Shown: positions 24,621 through 32,409 of the stretch, one piece after another
Layout of the letters: each line of letters begins with the position of its first letter
How positions within the stretch are numbered: the first letter of the stretch is position 1
Source of the DNA: Gammaproteobacteria bacterium
GTDB taxonomy: Bacteria; Pseudomonadota; Gammaproteobacteria; Pseudomonadales; Azotimanducaceae
Direction: 5' to 3'
NCBI GenBank assembly: GCA_028824555.1
Contig: JAPPDJ010000157.1
Span: forward strand, 1-64,000
Length of the DNA: 64,000 nt
Translations under genes and position numbers: made by a program
Notes under the pieces: model-generated
Seen by the model: the letters and a program-made list of their open reading frames with translations, nothing else
Told to the model about the DNA's origin: nothing
Database searches by the model: none

Positions 24621-26131
24621 CAGCGCGGATCGATGGCGTGCTTCTTGATGGATGTGCGTGCGCGCGGGGTGCGGTGCAGCATGGCGGCGATGGTTGCGCG
24701 TGTCGCAGCAGGCTCGACGATGTCGTCGAACTGGTAGCTGCGACCGGCGCGCAGGCCGGATGCGGCGTCGCGCATGCGCTCGGCGTAGCCGTCGCGAATG
24801 GCCATCGCCTCCTCACGCGTTTCGGCGGCCAGGATCTCCTTGCGCTTGACGAGGTAGGCGGCGCCCTCGAGGGACATGCCGCCGGACTCGACCGACGGCC
24901 AGGCCAGGCGCATCTCGGGCACCCGGCGCGCCGCGCCCCAGCCCGACATCGCGTATGGGCCGAGGCCGTAGGCCTTGCGGATCTGCACCGAATAGAGCGG
25001 CACGGTGCGGTGATGCAGGGCTGCGAGCGGTCGGGCGTGGTGGCGCGCGATGCCCTCGCGTTCCGCCTGCGGACCCACCATGTAGCCGGGGTTGTCGACG
25101 AAGGTGACGATCGGGTAGTCGTACGCGTCGCAGAGTTCAACGAAGCGCGCCGCCTTGTCCGCGGCGGCAGCGTCGATGGCGCCCGCGAGCGGCGACTTCG
25201 GCTGGTTGGCGTAGATGCCCACCGTGCGCCCGTCGAGGCGCGCCAGCACCGTCAGCATGGACCTGCCCCAGGCCGCCCCAAGTTCCAGAACGCTGCCGGC
25301 ATCCGCGAACGCGTCGATGACCCGGCGCATGTCGTAGGGCCGGCGGCGATTTTCCGGTATGACGTCGGCGATCCGGTCCGCATCGCCCGCAGCCTCGCCC
25401 GGGACGTGATCCACCAGGTACAAGCGCAGGTACCGGCGCACGGTGGCGATGGCTTGCGCCTCGTCGTCGACCACGACGTCGACATCGCCCGTCTTCGCGT
25501 AATCGCCGGCGCCGCGCACGTGTCCGTCCTGCGTACCGAACTCCGCACTCGCGGTCGCGATCGTGAAGTCGGCCAGCATCGCGATCGCGGCGTGGCCGTC
25601 TACGGCCCGCCCGCTCACGACCGCGACGGTCGGTGCCCAGCCGTTGAGCTCCGCGAGCCCGTCGCAGAGTTCGAAGCGCCCTCGCGGCGAGACGGCGATC
25701 GGCGGTGGCGGCAACGGGTCGTCCAGGCGTGCGCCGCCGCCGTTCGCGAAGCAGACCACCGGCCAGCGGTGCTCCACCGCGAGGTAGAGGAGCTTTGCCA
25801 TCTTGCGGTGGTTGCGGTCGCTCTGCGTGCCGCCCAGCACGCTCTCGTCGTAACTGGCGGCGACCACGGGCTCGCCGTGCACCAGGCCGACGCCCCCTAT
25901 CAAGCCGTCGGCGAACGCCTCGTCCCCGGGATCCGTCGTCCGTCCCGCGAGAGCGCCGTACTCGACCAAGCTCTCTTGGTCGAAGAGCGCCGTCAGACGT
26001 TCGCGGGCGGTGAGCCGTCCGTGACGGTGCACGGCGTCGACGACTCCCGGCCGGGCATCGTCGCTGCCCCGCGCACGTGCGTCGGCGATCTGGCGCAAGA
26101 GGTGCGTTTCCAAGCGTGCCCTTAACCGCAA
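24620..26131 (-). CDS. acyl-CoA carboxylase carboxyltransferase subunit, second paralogue
   Basis: About 503 residues, same family as the following gene: LTARERLTALFDQESLVEYG, GVGLVHGEPVVAASYDESVL, VVCFANGGGARLD, TVGIYANQPKSPLAGAID, IVTFVDNPGYMVG and GLGPYAMSGWG. No ATG fits. Alternative TTG codons at 26131 and 26137 follow TAAAGGCGGC, and the family N-terminus begins near here, so the start is approximate. The tandem, coupled paralogues may form a hetero-oligomeric carboxyltransferase, or serve two acyl-CoAs. The biotinylated partner must be encoded elsewhere. Confidence 0.8.
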   Translation of the reverse strand: MRLRARLETHLLRQIADARARGSDDARPGVVDAVHRHGRLTARERLTALFDQESLVEYGALAGRTTDPGDEAFADGLIGGVGLVHGEPVVAASYDESVLGGTQSDRNHRKMAKLLYLAVEHRWPVVCFANGGGARLDDPLPPPPIAVSPRGRFELCDGLAELNGWAPTVAVVSGRAVDGHAAIAMLADFTIATASAEFGTQDGHVRGAGDYAKTGDVDVVVDDEAQAIATVRRYLRLYLVDHVPGEAAGDADRIADVIPENRRRPYDMRRVIDAFADAGSVLELGAAWGRSMLTVLARLDGRTVGIYANQPKSPLAGAIDAAAADKAARFVELCDAYDYPIVTFVDNPGYMVGPQAEREGIARHHARPLAALHHRTVPLYSVQIRKAYGLGPYAMSGWGAARRVPEMRLAWPSVESGGMSLEGAAYLVKRKEILAAETREEAMAIRDGYAERMRDAASGLRAGRSYQFDDIVEPAATRATIAAMLHRTPRARTSIKKHAIDPR

Positions 26132-26212
26132 TACCAAGCCGCCTTTAGCATGGCTGAACGCGCCGCACGTGGGTAGTGGCCAGGGTTGAGGTAGGTCCAC
26201 TCGCGCGACAGG

Positions 26213-26333
26213 CCCCGACGCGCGAACACTTCGTACCACACCCTCGGAGGCAATCTCCCACGCTGGTAATCGAAAACTGCACACATTTTGCTTTGTCGAG
26301 CGGTGTGTGGATCGAGATGTTTGTGCGTCGGGA
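26213..26333. mobile_element. short MITE-like element next to selC
   Basis: Left CCCCGACGCGCGAACA and right GTTTGTGCGTCGGGA, 121 bp apart, with inner inverted segments CTCGGAGGCAATCTCCCAC and GTGTGTGGATCGAGATG. It ends 20 bases from the tRNA-Sec 3' end. Confidence 0.6.
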
Positions 26334-26353
26334 GGGGAGACCCGCGAAAGGTC

Positions 26354-26447
26354 TGGCGGAAGAGGTAGGAGTCGAACCCACCAGGCGCCGTCAAGGCGTC
26401 TCAACGGCTTTGAAGGCCGCGCGCCCCACCGGAGGCGATGCTCTTCC
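26354..26447 (-). tRNA. selC: tRNA-Sec (anticodon TCA)
   Basis: A 94-base selenocysteine tRNA with encoded CCA. The acceptor is GGAAGAG/CTCTTCC with discriminator G. A 6-bp-type D stem opens CGCCTCC, the anticodon loop CTTCAAA carries TCA, a long variable arm follows (GACGCCTTGACGGCGCC), and the T arm has GGTTCGACTCC. The overall form closely resembles E. coli selC. The eighth acceptor pair would be C-C, a mismatch where bacterial tRNA-Sec normally has 8 pairs. It reads UGA as selenocysteine with SelA and SelB, both encoded 6-9 kb away. Confidence 0.95.
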
Positions 26448-26454
26448 AGGGGGG

Positions 26455-26460
26455 ATTATA
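26455..26460 (-). promoter_or_regulatory. -10 box of the tRNA-Sec promoter
   Basis: Consensus TATAAT, 7 bases before the mature tRNA 5' end. No convincing -35 at 16-18 bases; the upstream sequence is GC-rich. Confidence 0.5.
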
Positions 26461-26696
26461 GGGTGGTGGGGATGTGGCCCGGCATGGGCAGTCCGTCTGC
26501 CTGTACAAGTGCTTGACATTCGTCGGGCTGGTGGGTGAACATCGTCGTCGGCGCTGCTTCGCGCCTAACCTTGGTCAGTCCTCCCCAGCAGGGCTGGTTT
26601 ACGGGGTGAAGGGGGATCGATTCCTCGGAGCGTGGTCAAAGGTCATCTACTTCGGGTGGTGATCGCTGGGGGATCGAGCCTGCGGCGGGAAGACCG

Positions 26697-27863
26697 ATGA
26701 CAGTCAGAAAGCGATTCAAGCGGCTCGTTCGAGCCCGCGCCGGTGCAACCGGCGAGTCGTACACCACTGCCCTCGCGCACTTCCGCCGAATCGCGGAGGA
26801 AGCGAACATGTCCCAACCAAGCGATCGTTTTCTGGGCCTCGAAGACAGCGAGTACGAGCAGATGCAGTCGCTCGCAGGCCTGACCCCCGACGCCGTCACC
26901 GACGCACTGCGACGCATCGGATCGCCATCTGAAGTGACTGCTTGCGAGCAAGTGCGGCAGTCGGCCTACAACTTCAGCTACGACATCGTCCTGGACGGCG
27001 GGCCAGCGGCACTGAATGTCTGGTATGGCGAGCCGGCGGGCGCGGAGGCGGAGCTCGCGCTGAGGCAGCGTCTCGTCTCTTGCGGCCTTCCGGTGCAAAA
27101 CGTGCTGATTGCCGGAGCGGACGAGCGGCTAACCGTTGCGGGACATCCCGCCGTGGTGCTCGAACGGCTCCCAGGCGAGGAGGGTCCGAACTACGCACCC
27201 ACCAAGGCTACCCCCTCCTATATCGAGACGGCTGCCGCCATGGCCCGCCTTGTGGCAAGGATTCATGTCGGTGCCATGGGGCTGGAGGATCTGGCCTATC
27301 GTGAGGCACCTTGGCTTACCAACCTTGGCTCGTGGAAGACGGAGCTCGACATGTCGCGAGCCGATGCGCGTGCCACAACCATTCTCGATGAGGTGGACGC
27401 GGCGGCGACTCGCTTCCTGACCTTCTGCGACGACGAGCAGTTGCCAGTGGGTGTTGTGCATGGCTGCCCCGGCGCCTGGACCGTCCTCGTGACGCCTCGC
27501 TGGCAAATCGCCGCGCTGCTCGAGTTCGATTCGGCGCATCGGGACCGCTTCGTGTTCGACATCGCCCATCTGATCTCGCAGTGGGGACAGTGCGCCGTGT
27601 CGGAGACAAGGGCCCGCTTCGAGCCGGTCCTTATCCGGCGCATCCTCAAGGAATACTCCGCCGTCCGCCCCCTGTCAGACGCCGAGCGCGAGGCCCTCGT
27701 AACCGCAGTTCCCCTGCGCCATTGCATCGACTGGCTCCGCATCTGGAATGCGGTTGGCAACGAGCAGATGGTGCCGTTCTCTTGGTCTGAGTACTTGGAC
27801 GGGATGAAGGTCGAGCTGTTCGAGGATGCGGAGTGGCGGGAGCTTGTCATGGTTGCGGGCTGA
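26697..27863 (+). CDS. APH-fold protein with a degenerate catalytic loop
   Basis: A 388-residue protein resembling the aminoglycoside phosphotransferase/homoserine kinase-like fold: AYNFSYDIVLDGGPAALNVW in the N-lobe, HPAVVLERLPGEEG at the hinge and FVFDIAHLISQWGQ in the C-lobe. The Brenner loop, normally HGDxxxxN, reads HGCPGAWT: the catalytic Asp is Cys and the metal-binding Asn is Thr. The next motif reads LLEFDSA for the usual IDF/D. It is therefore unlikely to be a conventional kinase. The first 37 residues (KRFKRLVRARAGATGESYTT) are a basic segment before a second possible start at 26808. Confidence 0.6.
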   Translation: MTVRKRFKRLVRARAGATGESYTTALAHFRRIAEEANMSQPSDRFLGLEDSEYEQMQSLAGLTPDAVTDALRRIGSPSEVTACEQVRQSAYNFSYDIVLDGGPAALNVWYGEPAGAEAELALRQRLVSCGLPVQNVLIAGADERLTVAGHPAVVLERLPGEEGPNYAPTKATPSYIETAAAMARLVARIHVGAMGLEDLAYREAPWLTNLGSWKTELDMSRADARATTILDEVDAAATRFLTFCDDEQLPVGVVHGCPGAWTVLVTPRWQIAALLEFDSAHRDRFVFDIAHLISQWGQCAVSETRARFEPVLIRRILKEYSAVRPLSDAEREALVTAVPLRHCIDWLRIWNAVGNEQMVPFSWSEYLDGMKVELFEDAEWRELVMVAG

Positions 27864-27887
27864 CTACGCCTCGGAAGTGCCGACCAA

Positions 27888-28100
27888 GCTAGCAGTCTGT
27901 CGGACTGGCGGCGATGCACCCGGCTGCTGGACAGGGCGACGCATGCGTCGCCCCTACAGGAGGTGTCATGTTCCGGGCCGCAGGGGCGACGCATGCGTCG
28001 CCCTTCTTCGGGCGGCCCCTCCTCAGGCGCTTTTCTTCACACCGGCCAAGCGCCCCTATGGCGCGCTAGGGAAGGCAGGATGCCTTCCCTCCGAGGGCTC
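27888..28100. repeat. composite palindromic repeat region
   Basis: Opens with GCTAGCAGTCTGTCGGACT, the inverse of the end of the REP units at 4231 and 7252, and closes with AGGGAAGGCA-GGA-TGCCTTCCCT (28068-28090). In between, the perfect 20-base palindrome GGGCGACGCATGCGTCGCCC occurs twice (27934-27953, 27984-28003). GCAGTTCGC-TGC-GCGAACTGC follows at 28138-28158. No gene is seen in 27864-28378. Confidence 0.7.
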
Positions 28101-28261
28101 GTCGGGCTGGTGGTGGTGCGTCTTGGCGGGTGCGTCGGCAGTTCGCTGCGCGAACTGCTGGTCCTATCCGCGCGTTGGCCGGCTGCGGGGACCACGGTGC
28201 GTGCGATACGGCGGCCCCGCTTCTGGATCTGGCGCACGACCGTCGTCGCGTGTCGGCGGGC

Positions 28262-28310
28262 ATGACCGTTGGTGTGTCGGTGGCCGCCCGCTGTGTGTCG
28301 GGGACCGCCG
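28262..28310 (+). repeat. degenerate right ends of the inverted-repeat element
   Basis: GTTGGTGTGTCGG and CTGTGTGTCGGGGA in tandem, both like the terminal repeat of the MITE-like family. No left end is visible. Confidence 0.4.
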
Positions 28311-28378
28311 CGAACCTGCCAATCCTTCGCGCTGCAGCGAAAGTCAGCTTTGGCGGCTCCTCTGGTTGGCGCGGTTGG

Positions 28379-28726
28379 TCAAGCATCGGGCGTTTCCTGT
28401 CCGACATGGGATTTCAGGCGCTCCAATGCGCGATCCCATTTTGTCGCCACGAGGGCCAGATATGCGTTCGCCTCCTCCACGCGTTTCGGCTCAAGGCTGT
28501 AACGCGTTTCCCGGCCAGATTTCACCACGGACACGAGCTGGGCGTCAGCTAGTATCCTCAGGTGTTTACTGACCGCTTGGCGCGACACCTCCATTCCCTC
28601 ACGTAGGGATGAGACGGACAGTTCGTCTGCCTCTTGCAATCGCGCTACTATGGCAAGACGGCGCTGATCTCCGAGTGCGGCGAAAGTTGCTGCGAGGTCC
28701 TGTGGTTGGAGCCGATGGCCGGTCAT
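28379..28726 (-). CDS. ArsR-family winged-helix regulator
   Basis: A 115-residue regulator with the ArsR winged HTH: FAALGDQRRLAIVARLQEAD, then SVSSLREGMEVSRQAVSKHL as the recognition region, and the wing LVSVVKSGRETRYSLEPKRV. No metal-site CxC motif is seen, so the signal is probably not a metal. Its ATG overlaps the stop of the upstream SRPBCC gene (TGATG). Regulators in this pairing commonly repress their own operon, here through the two palindromes near 29190-29247. Confidence 0.85.
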   Translation of the reverse strand: MTGHRLQPQDLAATFAALGDQRRLAIVARLQEADELSVSSLREGMEVSRQAVSKHLRILADAQLVSVVKSGRETRYSLEPKRVEEANAYLALVATKWDRALERLKSHVGQETPDA

Positions 28727-29172
28727 CACTCCACGAAGTCCTTGATGTTATTCACCTGAGCGTTCCAACCTCCCTCGTTGTCGCGGAACACTTGCGACCG
28801 TTTCCCTTCCGGCAGCCTTTCAAAGCCGCTCTCACGAACGGTCAGTCTTGAGCCCTTGCCAGACGGCTCAAGAAAGAACTCAACCAGCGTCACCTTGTCG
28901 TCTATGCTGGGATCATCCGGCTGGATCGTTTCATCCATTGGCCAGACGAAGCTGAAGCATCGTGGTTCATCCATAACTTCGACGCGCGCCCAGAAGGGCA
29001 GCCCTTCATGTCCCGGATAGGTGACCTCGCCGAATGTCACTTCGCCAACCTTGAAGGGACCGTGAAGCGAAAGGCGGAACCATGACCCGAACTCCTCATG
29101 ATCAGTTAGGGCAACCCACACCCGTTCAGTCGGGGCACTCAGGTAAATCGTTCGTTCAATCTGATTTTCCAT
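28726..29172 (-). CDS. SRPBCC (AHSA1-like) domain protein
   Basis: A 148-residue START/AHSA1-like protein: IERTIYLSAPTERVWVALTD, then FKVGEVTFGEVTYPGHEG and VTLVEFFLEPSGKGSRLTVR, ending WNAQVNNIKDFVE. The fold makes a hydrophobic pocket for a small ligand. It is the first gene of a two-gene operon with the ArsR regulator. AAGGAG lies 6 bases before the ATG at 29172, which fixes the start; the longer frame is rejected. It may bind the ligand that controls the regulator, but no ligand is known. Confidence 0.85.
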   Translation of the reverse strand: MENQIERTIYLSAPTERVWVALTDHEEFGSWFRLSLHGPFKVGEVTFGEVTYPGHEGLPFWARVEVMDEPRCFSFVWPMDETIQPDDPSIDDKVTLVEFFLEPSGKGSRLTVRESGFERLPEGKRSQVFRDNEGGWNAQVNNIKDFVE

Positions 29173-29186
29173 GCGCAGCTCCTTAG

Positions 29187-29204
29187 CGCAACTCTTTGGT
29201 TGCG
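29187..29204 (-). promoter_or_regulatory. palindromic operator 1 (ArsR site)
   Basis: CGCAAC-TCTTTG-GTTGCG, a perfect 6-bp inverted repeat 14 bases before the SRPBCC start codon. It shares GCAAC..GTTGC with operator 2. Confidence 0.6.
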
Positions 29205-29231
29205 TAATCTGAACATGCAATCTTAGAATAC

Positions 29232-29247
29232 GCAACCTTTCGGTTGC
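29232..29247 (-). promoter_or_regulatory. palindromic operator 2 (ArsR site)
   Basis: GCAACC-TTTC-GGTTGC, perfect. A TATTCT hexamer (possible -10) lies at 29225-29230 between the two operators, so binding would cover the promoter. Confidence 0.6.
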
Positions 29248-29299
29248 TTTTTTCTTGATTCCTTGATGCGGCTCTTGTCGGGACCTTGTCCTTACAGCT

Positions 29300-30118
29300 T
29301 CAGCCGACCGTCAGGCGGTCGCCGACGTGGATGGTGGCGGTTCCCTCGACGCCCATGTACGCGCCGAACATCACGCCGCCGGCGTAGCCGTTCTGGCGGT
29401 GGCGGTAGGACTTGAGGGTCGCCAGCGGCTCTGATGCGCGTTCACCGGTCTCTTGGTCGGTGCAGGTGACGACGCAGCGTTCGCAGTGGGTGGCGCGGAT
29501 GAGGCGCAGGCTGGGGCTGTGGAGGGTGGCGAGCGAGTCTTCGGCGTAGGCGTCGAGGCCTTCGACGACGATGTTGGGGCGGAATCGGTTCATCGGCACC
29601 GGGGTGTCGAGGCGGGCGTTGAGGTCGGCCAGCGAGGCTTCGTTGGTGACCAGAATGGGCGCGACGTCGACGAAGCCGGAGTGGGCGATGCCGTCGATGG
29701 GGGCGAACTCGTCGAGGGGAATCGAGCGGCGGTAGCTTGCCTTGAGGGCTGCGACGCGCACCTCGGCGGCGACCGCGCTGGAGATCCATTCGGCCAGCTC
29801 ATCTCCTTGGTCCACCACCGGGACCTGGTTGCCGTAGTAGTTGACTGTGGTCTCCGCGCCTGCTGACGTGATGGCGTGAGTGAGCGGCTCGCGCTCGTGG
29901 CTGCTGAACGCGATGGTGGTCGCGTCGATGCGCTTGGTCACGACGGTTGCGAGCTTCGGCAGCCGGGCTTGGTTGGCGGATTTCCCGCCTCTGAGCGCCA
30001 TGAGTTGGCGGTCGCCCTCGATGCCCGCGGGGGAGATCGTCGCTGATTCGACGGGCACGGCGCGACAACCCTTCATGGGGTAGTTGAAGAGCGCGGTCAC
30101 TGTGCAATGTGCAGGCAT
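29300..30118 (-). CDS. MOSC-domain protein (YcbX-like)
   Basis: A 272-residue protein with an N-terminal MOSC beta-barrel (LFNYPMKGCRAVPVESATIS, GIEGDRQLMAL) and a C-terminal MOSC domain (MNRFRPNIVVEGLDAYAED, RATHCERCVVTCTDQETGER). The Cys of CERCVVTC is the likely molybdenum ligand. Relatives reduce N-hydroxylated compounds or transfer sulfur. YcbX homologues often carry a ferredoxin domain; this one lacks it, so an electron partner must come from elsewhere. The ATG at 30118 begins the typical N-terminus. Confidence 0.85.
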   Translation of the reverse strand: MPAHCTVTALFNYPMKGCRAVPVESATISPAGIEGDRQLMALRGGKSANQARLPKLATVVTKRIDATTIAFSSHEREPLTHAITSAGAETTVNYYGNQVPVVDQGDELAEWISSAVAAEVRVAALKASYRRSIPLDEFAPIDGIAHSGFVDVAPILVTNEASLADLNARLDTPVPMNRFRPNIVVEGLDAYAEDSLATLHSPSLRLIRATHCERCVVTCTDQETGERASEPLATLKSYRHRQNGYAGGVMFGAYMGVEGTATIHVGDRLTVG

Positions 30119-30215
30119 TGGGGCTCCAAGCGTGGAATCAAGGCAACCGGTGGATGAGCATACGCGGAGTGAGGTGGCCCCCGACCGGGCAAAAAGTGCG
30201 CGCCTTGCGGCGCGT

Positions 30216-30236
30216 GCGAGGGCAAGATGCCCTCGC
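30216..30236. repeat. REP-type palindrome
   Basis: GCGAGGGCA-AGA-TGCCCTCGC, a perfect 9-bp stem of the same shape as the GGGAAGGCA hairpins. It lies in the 329-bp gap between the divergent MOSC and sulfatase genes, where nothing else is recognised. A related imperfect copy is at 31994-32018. Confidence 0.6.
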
Positions 30237-30447
30237 CCCCAGGGACCGAATGGATGGCGGCGAGTCGTTGCGGCGCCGCTGCCGTGTCGAAAGCTCAGTG
30301 CCGTAGGAGCGCACATACGTCGCCTGTGCTTGGTTTGGCGAGGCTCGACGGTTCCCGCCTCCCGTGCGAGGCCGTGCGGCGCATCAGGCGCGCTGTCGGT
30401 GGCTGTGGCAGGCTTGGTTGCCGTGGGGTTGGAGAGCGGTGAGGCCC

Positions 30448-31872
30448 ATGCACGAGGCGAATGTGTGGATTTGTCGGGGGCTCGGTTTCCTCATGGCGTG
30501 CGCGGCGGCGGTTGCAGTCGGGGCGGAGGAGCAACGGCAGCCTAACATCGTGCTGATCGTGGCGGATGATCTCGGCTATGCGGATGTTGGCTTTCATGGG
30601 GTGGAGGACATCCCGACGCCGAGTCTTGACGCGCTCGCCCGTCGAGGGGTGCGGTTCACGAATGGCTACGTGAGCGGGACATGGTGCAGTCCGTCGCGGG
30701 CGGGGTTTCTGACAGGCCGGTATCAGCAGCGGTTTGGGGAATCGGGCCATGAGGCCGCGGTCGAGGGCGCTTTGTCGCTTGACGAGACCACGCTCGCGGA
30801 GCGTCTGCAGTCGGCGGGGTATGTCACCGGACTCGTGGGCAAGTGGCATCTCGGCCTTGAGCCCGAGTTTCATCCGCTGGAGCGGGGCTTTGACGAGTTC
30901 TTCGGCTTTCTGCGCGGCGGGCACAACTTTCTGCCGGACATCCCGAGCATCATCTTTCCCGACCACGAGGGGCAGGGCGAGGACCTTGGGGCGACCGAGG
31001 AGGGAAGGGCGCACTTGAACCGGCAGATCATGCGAGGGAGCGAGCCCGTTGCTGAAGAGGAGTACCTGACCGACGCCATAGGGCGAGAGGCGGCTTCGTT
31101 CGTTGAGCGGCATGAGGCGGAGCCGTTCTTTCTGTTCGTCTCGTTCAATGCAGTACACACGCCGATGCAGGCGACGGAGCGGCGGCTGGGGGTGTTCGCC
31201 GATGTGTCGCATCCGGTTCGGCGTGTGTACAACGCCATGATGCTGGCGCTCGACGAAGCGGTGGGGGCGCTGTTCGCGCAGTTGGACCGATCCGGATTGT
31301 TGGAGGACACGCTGGTGTTCTTCCTCAGCGACAACGGCGGCCCGACGCTGCATCGCTATGCCTACAACGCTTCAGACAACACGCCGCTCCGGGGGTCGAA
31401 GGGCACCACGCTGGAGGCGGGCATTCGGGTGCCTTTCGTTCTGTCGTGGCCGCGCGGCTTGCCGTCGGGGACGCGGTTCGACGAGCCGGTGATCGCACTG
31501 GACCTAGTGCCTACTGCGCTCGCGGCGGCGGGCGTGGAGATTGAGGAGGAGTGGGAGCTCGATGGGGTCAATCTCCTGCCGTATTTGTACGGTGATTCGT
31601 CCGGGCGGCCGCACGAGGCGTTGTTCTGGCGCTCGTGGGGACAGATGGCGGTTCGGCGCGGCGACTGGAAGCTGGTTAGCTACGTCGCCAAGATGGACGA
31701 GGGCGAGCTTCTGCGGGGCGAGCCGCGCGACGAGATGACGCCCTATCGGCTTTACAACTTGCGCCGTGACATTGGCGAGAGTGAAGACTTGGCGGAAGCG
31801 GAGCCGGTGCGGGCAGCGCGGTTGCTGGCTCTGTGGCGGGAGTGGAACGCCGAGATGCGACCAGCGCCGTAG
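30448..31872 (+). CDS. exported sulfatase
   Basis: A 474-residue sulfatase of the alkaline phosphatase superfamily. The N-terminus (GLGFLMACAAAVAVGAEE) is a signal peptide, so it acts in the periplasm or outside. IVLIVADDLGYADVG supplies the metal Asp pair. WCSPSRAGFLTGRY is a perfect C-x-P-S-R signature, whose Cys must be converted to formylglycine by a maturase not seen in the window. GKWHLG, the SDNGGP metal site and a C-terminal subdomain (WRSWGQMAVRRGDWKLV) follow. The substrate, a sulfated sugar or similar ester, is unknown. Confidence 0.9.
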   Translation: MHEANVWICRGLGFLMACAAAVAVGAEEQRQPNIVLIVADDLGYADVGFHGVEDIPTPSLDALARRGVRFTNGYVSGTWCSPSRAGFLTGRYQQRFGESGHEAAVEGALSLDETTLAERLQSAGYVTGLVGKWHLGLEPEFHPLERGFDEFFGFLRGGHNFLPDIPSIIFPDHEGQGEDLGATEEGRAHLNRQIMRGSEPVAEEEYLTDAIGREAASFVERHEAEPFFLFVSFNAVHTPMQATERRLGVFADVSHPVRRVYNAMMLALDEAVGALFAQLDRSGLLEDTLVFFLSDNGGPTLHRYAYNASDNTPLRGSKGTTLEAGIRVPFVLSWPRGLPSGTRFDEPVIALDLVPTALAAAGVEIEEEWELDGVNLLPYLYGDSSGRPHEALFWRSWGQMAVRRGDWKLVSYVAKMDEGELLRGEPRDEMTPYRLYNLRRDIGESEDLAEAEPVRAARLLALWREWNAEMRPAP

Positions 31873-32033
31873 AAGACGAACGGCCTCGGAGTTTTCAACC
31901 CGCGGAGGCCGTCGCCCTCCCTCCGGAGTGCGGTGCGTCAGTCGCTGACGTACAGGGGACAGGCTTCTCCTGCCATCGCTGTTACGGGTCCATGCGAGGG
32001 AAGGCGGGATGCCCTCGCTTCAAAGGCTCCGTC

Positions 32034-32384
32034 TCAGGACTCGAGCGCCGCCAGTTTCTGAAACTGCTCCTGCGCCCACGAGCGGACCTGGCGCACCAAG
32101 TCGTCTGGCGTCTCGGTTCGGACTGGAGCCAAAGGCAGGTTTGCCTGGCGGCCGTCGCCGTAGTAGGCCTCGGCGTGTCCGTTGATGGTGTAGGAGGTGG
32201 GATCGGTCTTGGCGTTGGTTTCGGCGATGAGGCCAAGGCTGTGTTCGACGTGGCCGGCCACCAGATCGGCGGCGTTGGTGGGGTCGGGAACGACGATTGG
32301 CCCCCTGCTTGTGGGCGTCCAAAAAACTCCGTTGGCCCATTCGACCCTGATCGTCAGGTGTGCGTAGTAAAAGCGCGTTTCCAC
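32034..32384 (-). CDS. hypothetical protein downstream of selB
   Basis: A 116-residue soluble protein, METRFYYAHLTIRVEWANGV at the N-terminus and a helical, polar C-terminus (DDLVRQVRSWAQEQFQKLAA). I recognise no domain. It begins 25 bases after the selB stop on the same strand, so it is probably the third gene of the selA-selB operon. Whether it has anything to do with selenium use is unknown. The frame is well used, with no internal start that fits better. Confidence 0.6.
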   Translation of the reverse strand: METRFYYAHLTIRVEWANGVFWTPTSRGPIVVPDPTNAADLVAGHVEHSLGLIAETNAKTDPTSYTINGHAEAYYGDGRQANLPLAPVRTETPDDLVRQVRSWAQEQFQKLAALES

Positions 32385-32409
32385 GGTCTTCTCCTCGTTG
32401 TGGTTGTGG

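Noticed and set aside
23046-26125. Long plus-strand frames of 563 and 513 codons across the carboxyltransferase genes
   Set aside because: They are antisense to two clear carboxyltransferase genes and have Arg/His-rich compositions typical of GC-rich shadows.
26513-26545. TTGACA-containing plus-strand promoter for the APH-like gene
   Set aside because: A -35-like TTGACA is present but no -10 at suitable spacing.
32019-32033. Selenocysteine readthrough of the TGA ending the third selAB-operon ORF
   Set aside because: The sequence after the TGA translates into low-complexity residues with no conserved domain, and I saw no SECIS-like hairpin.
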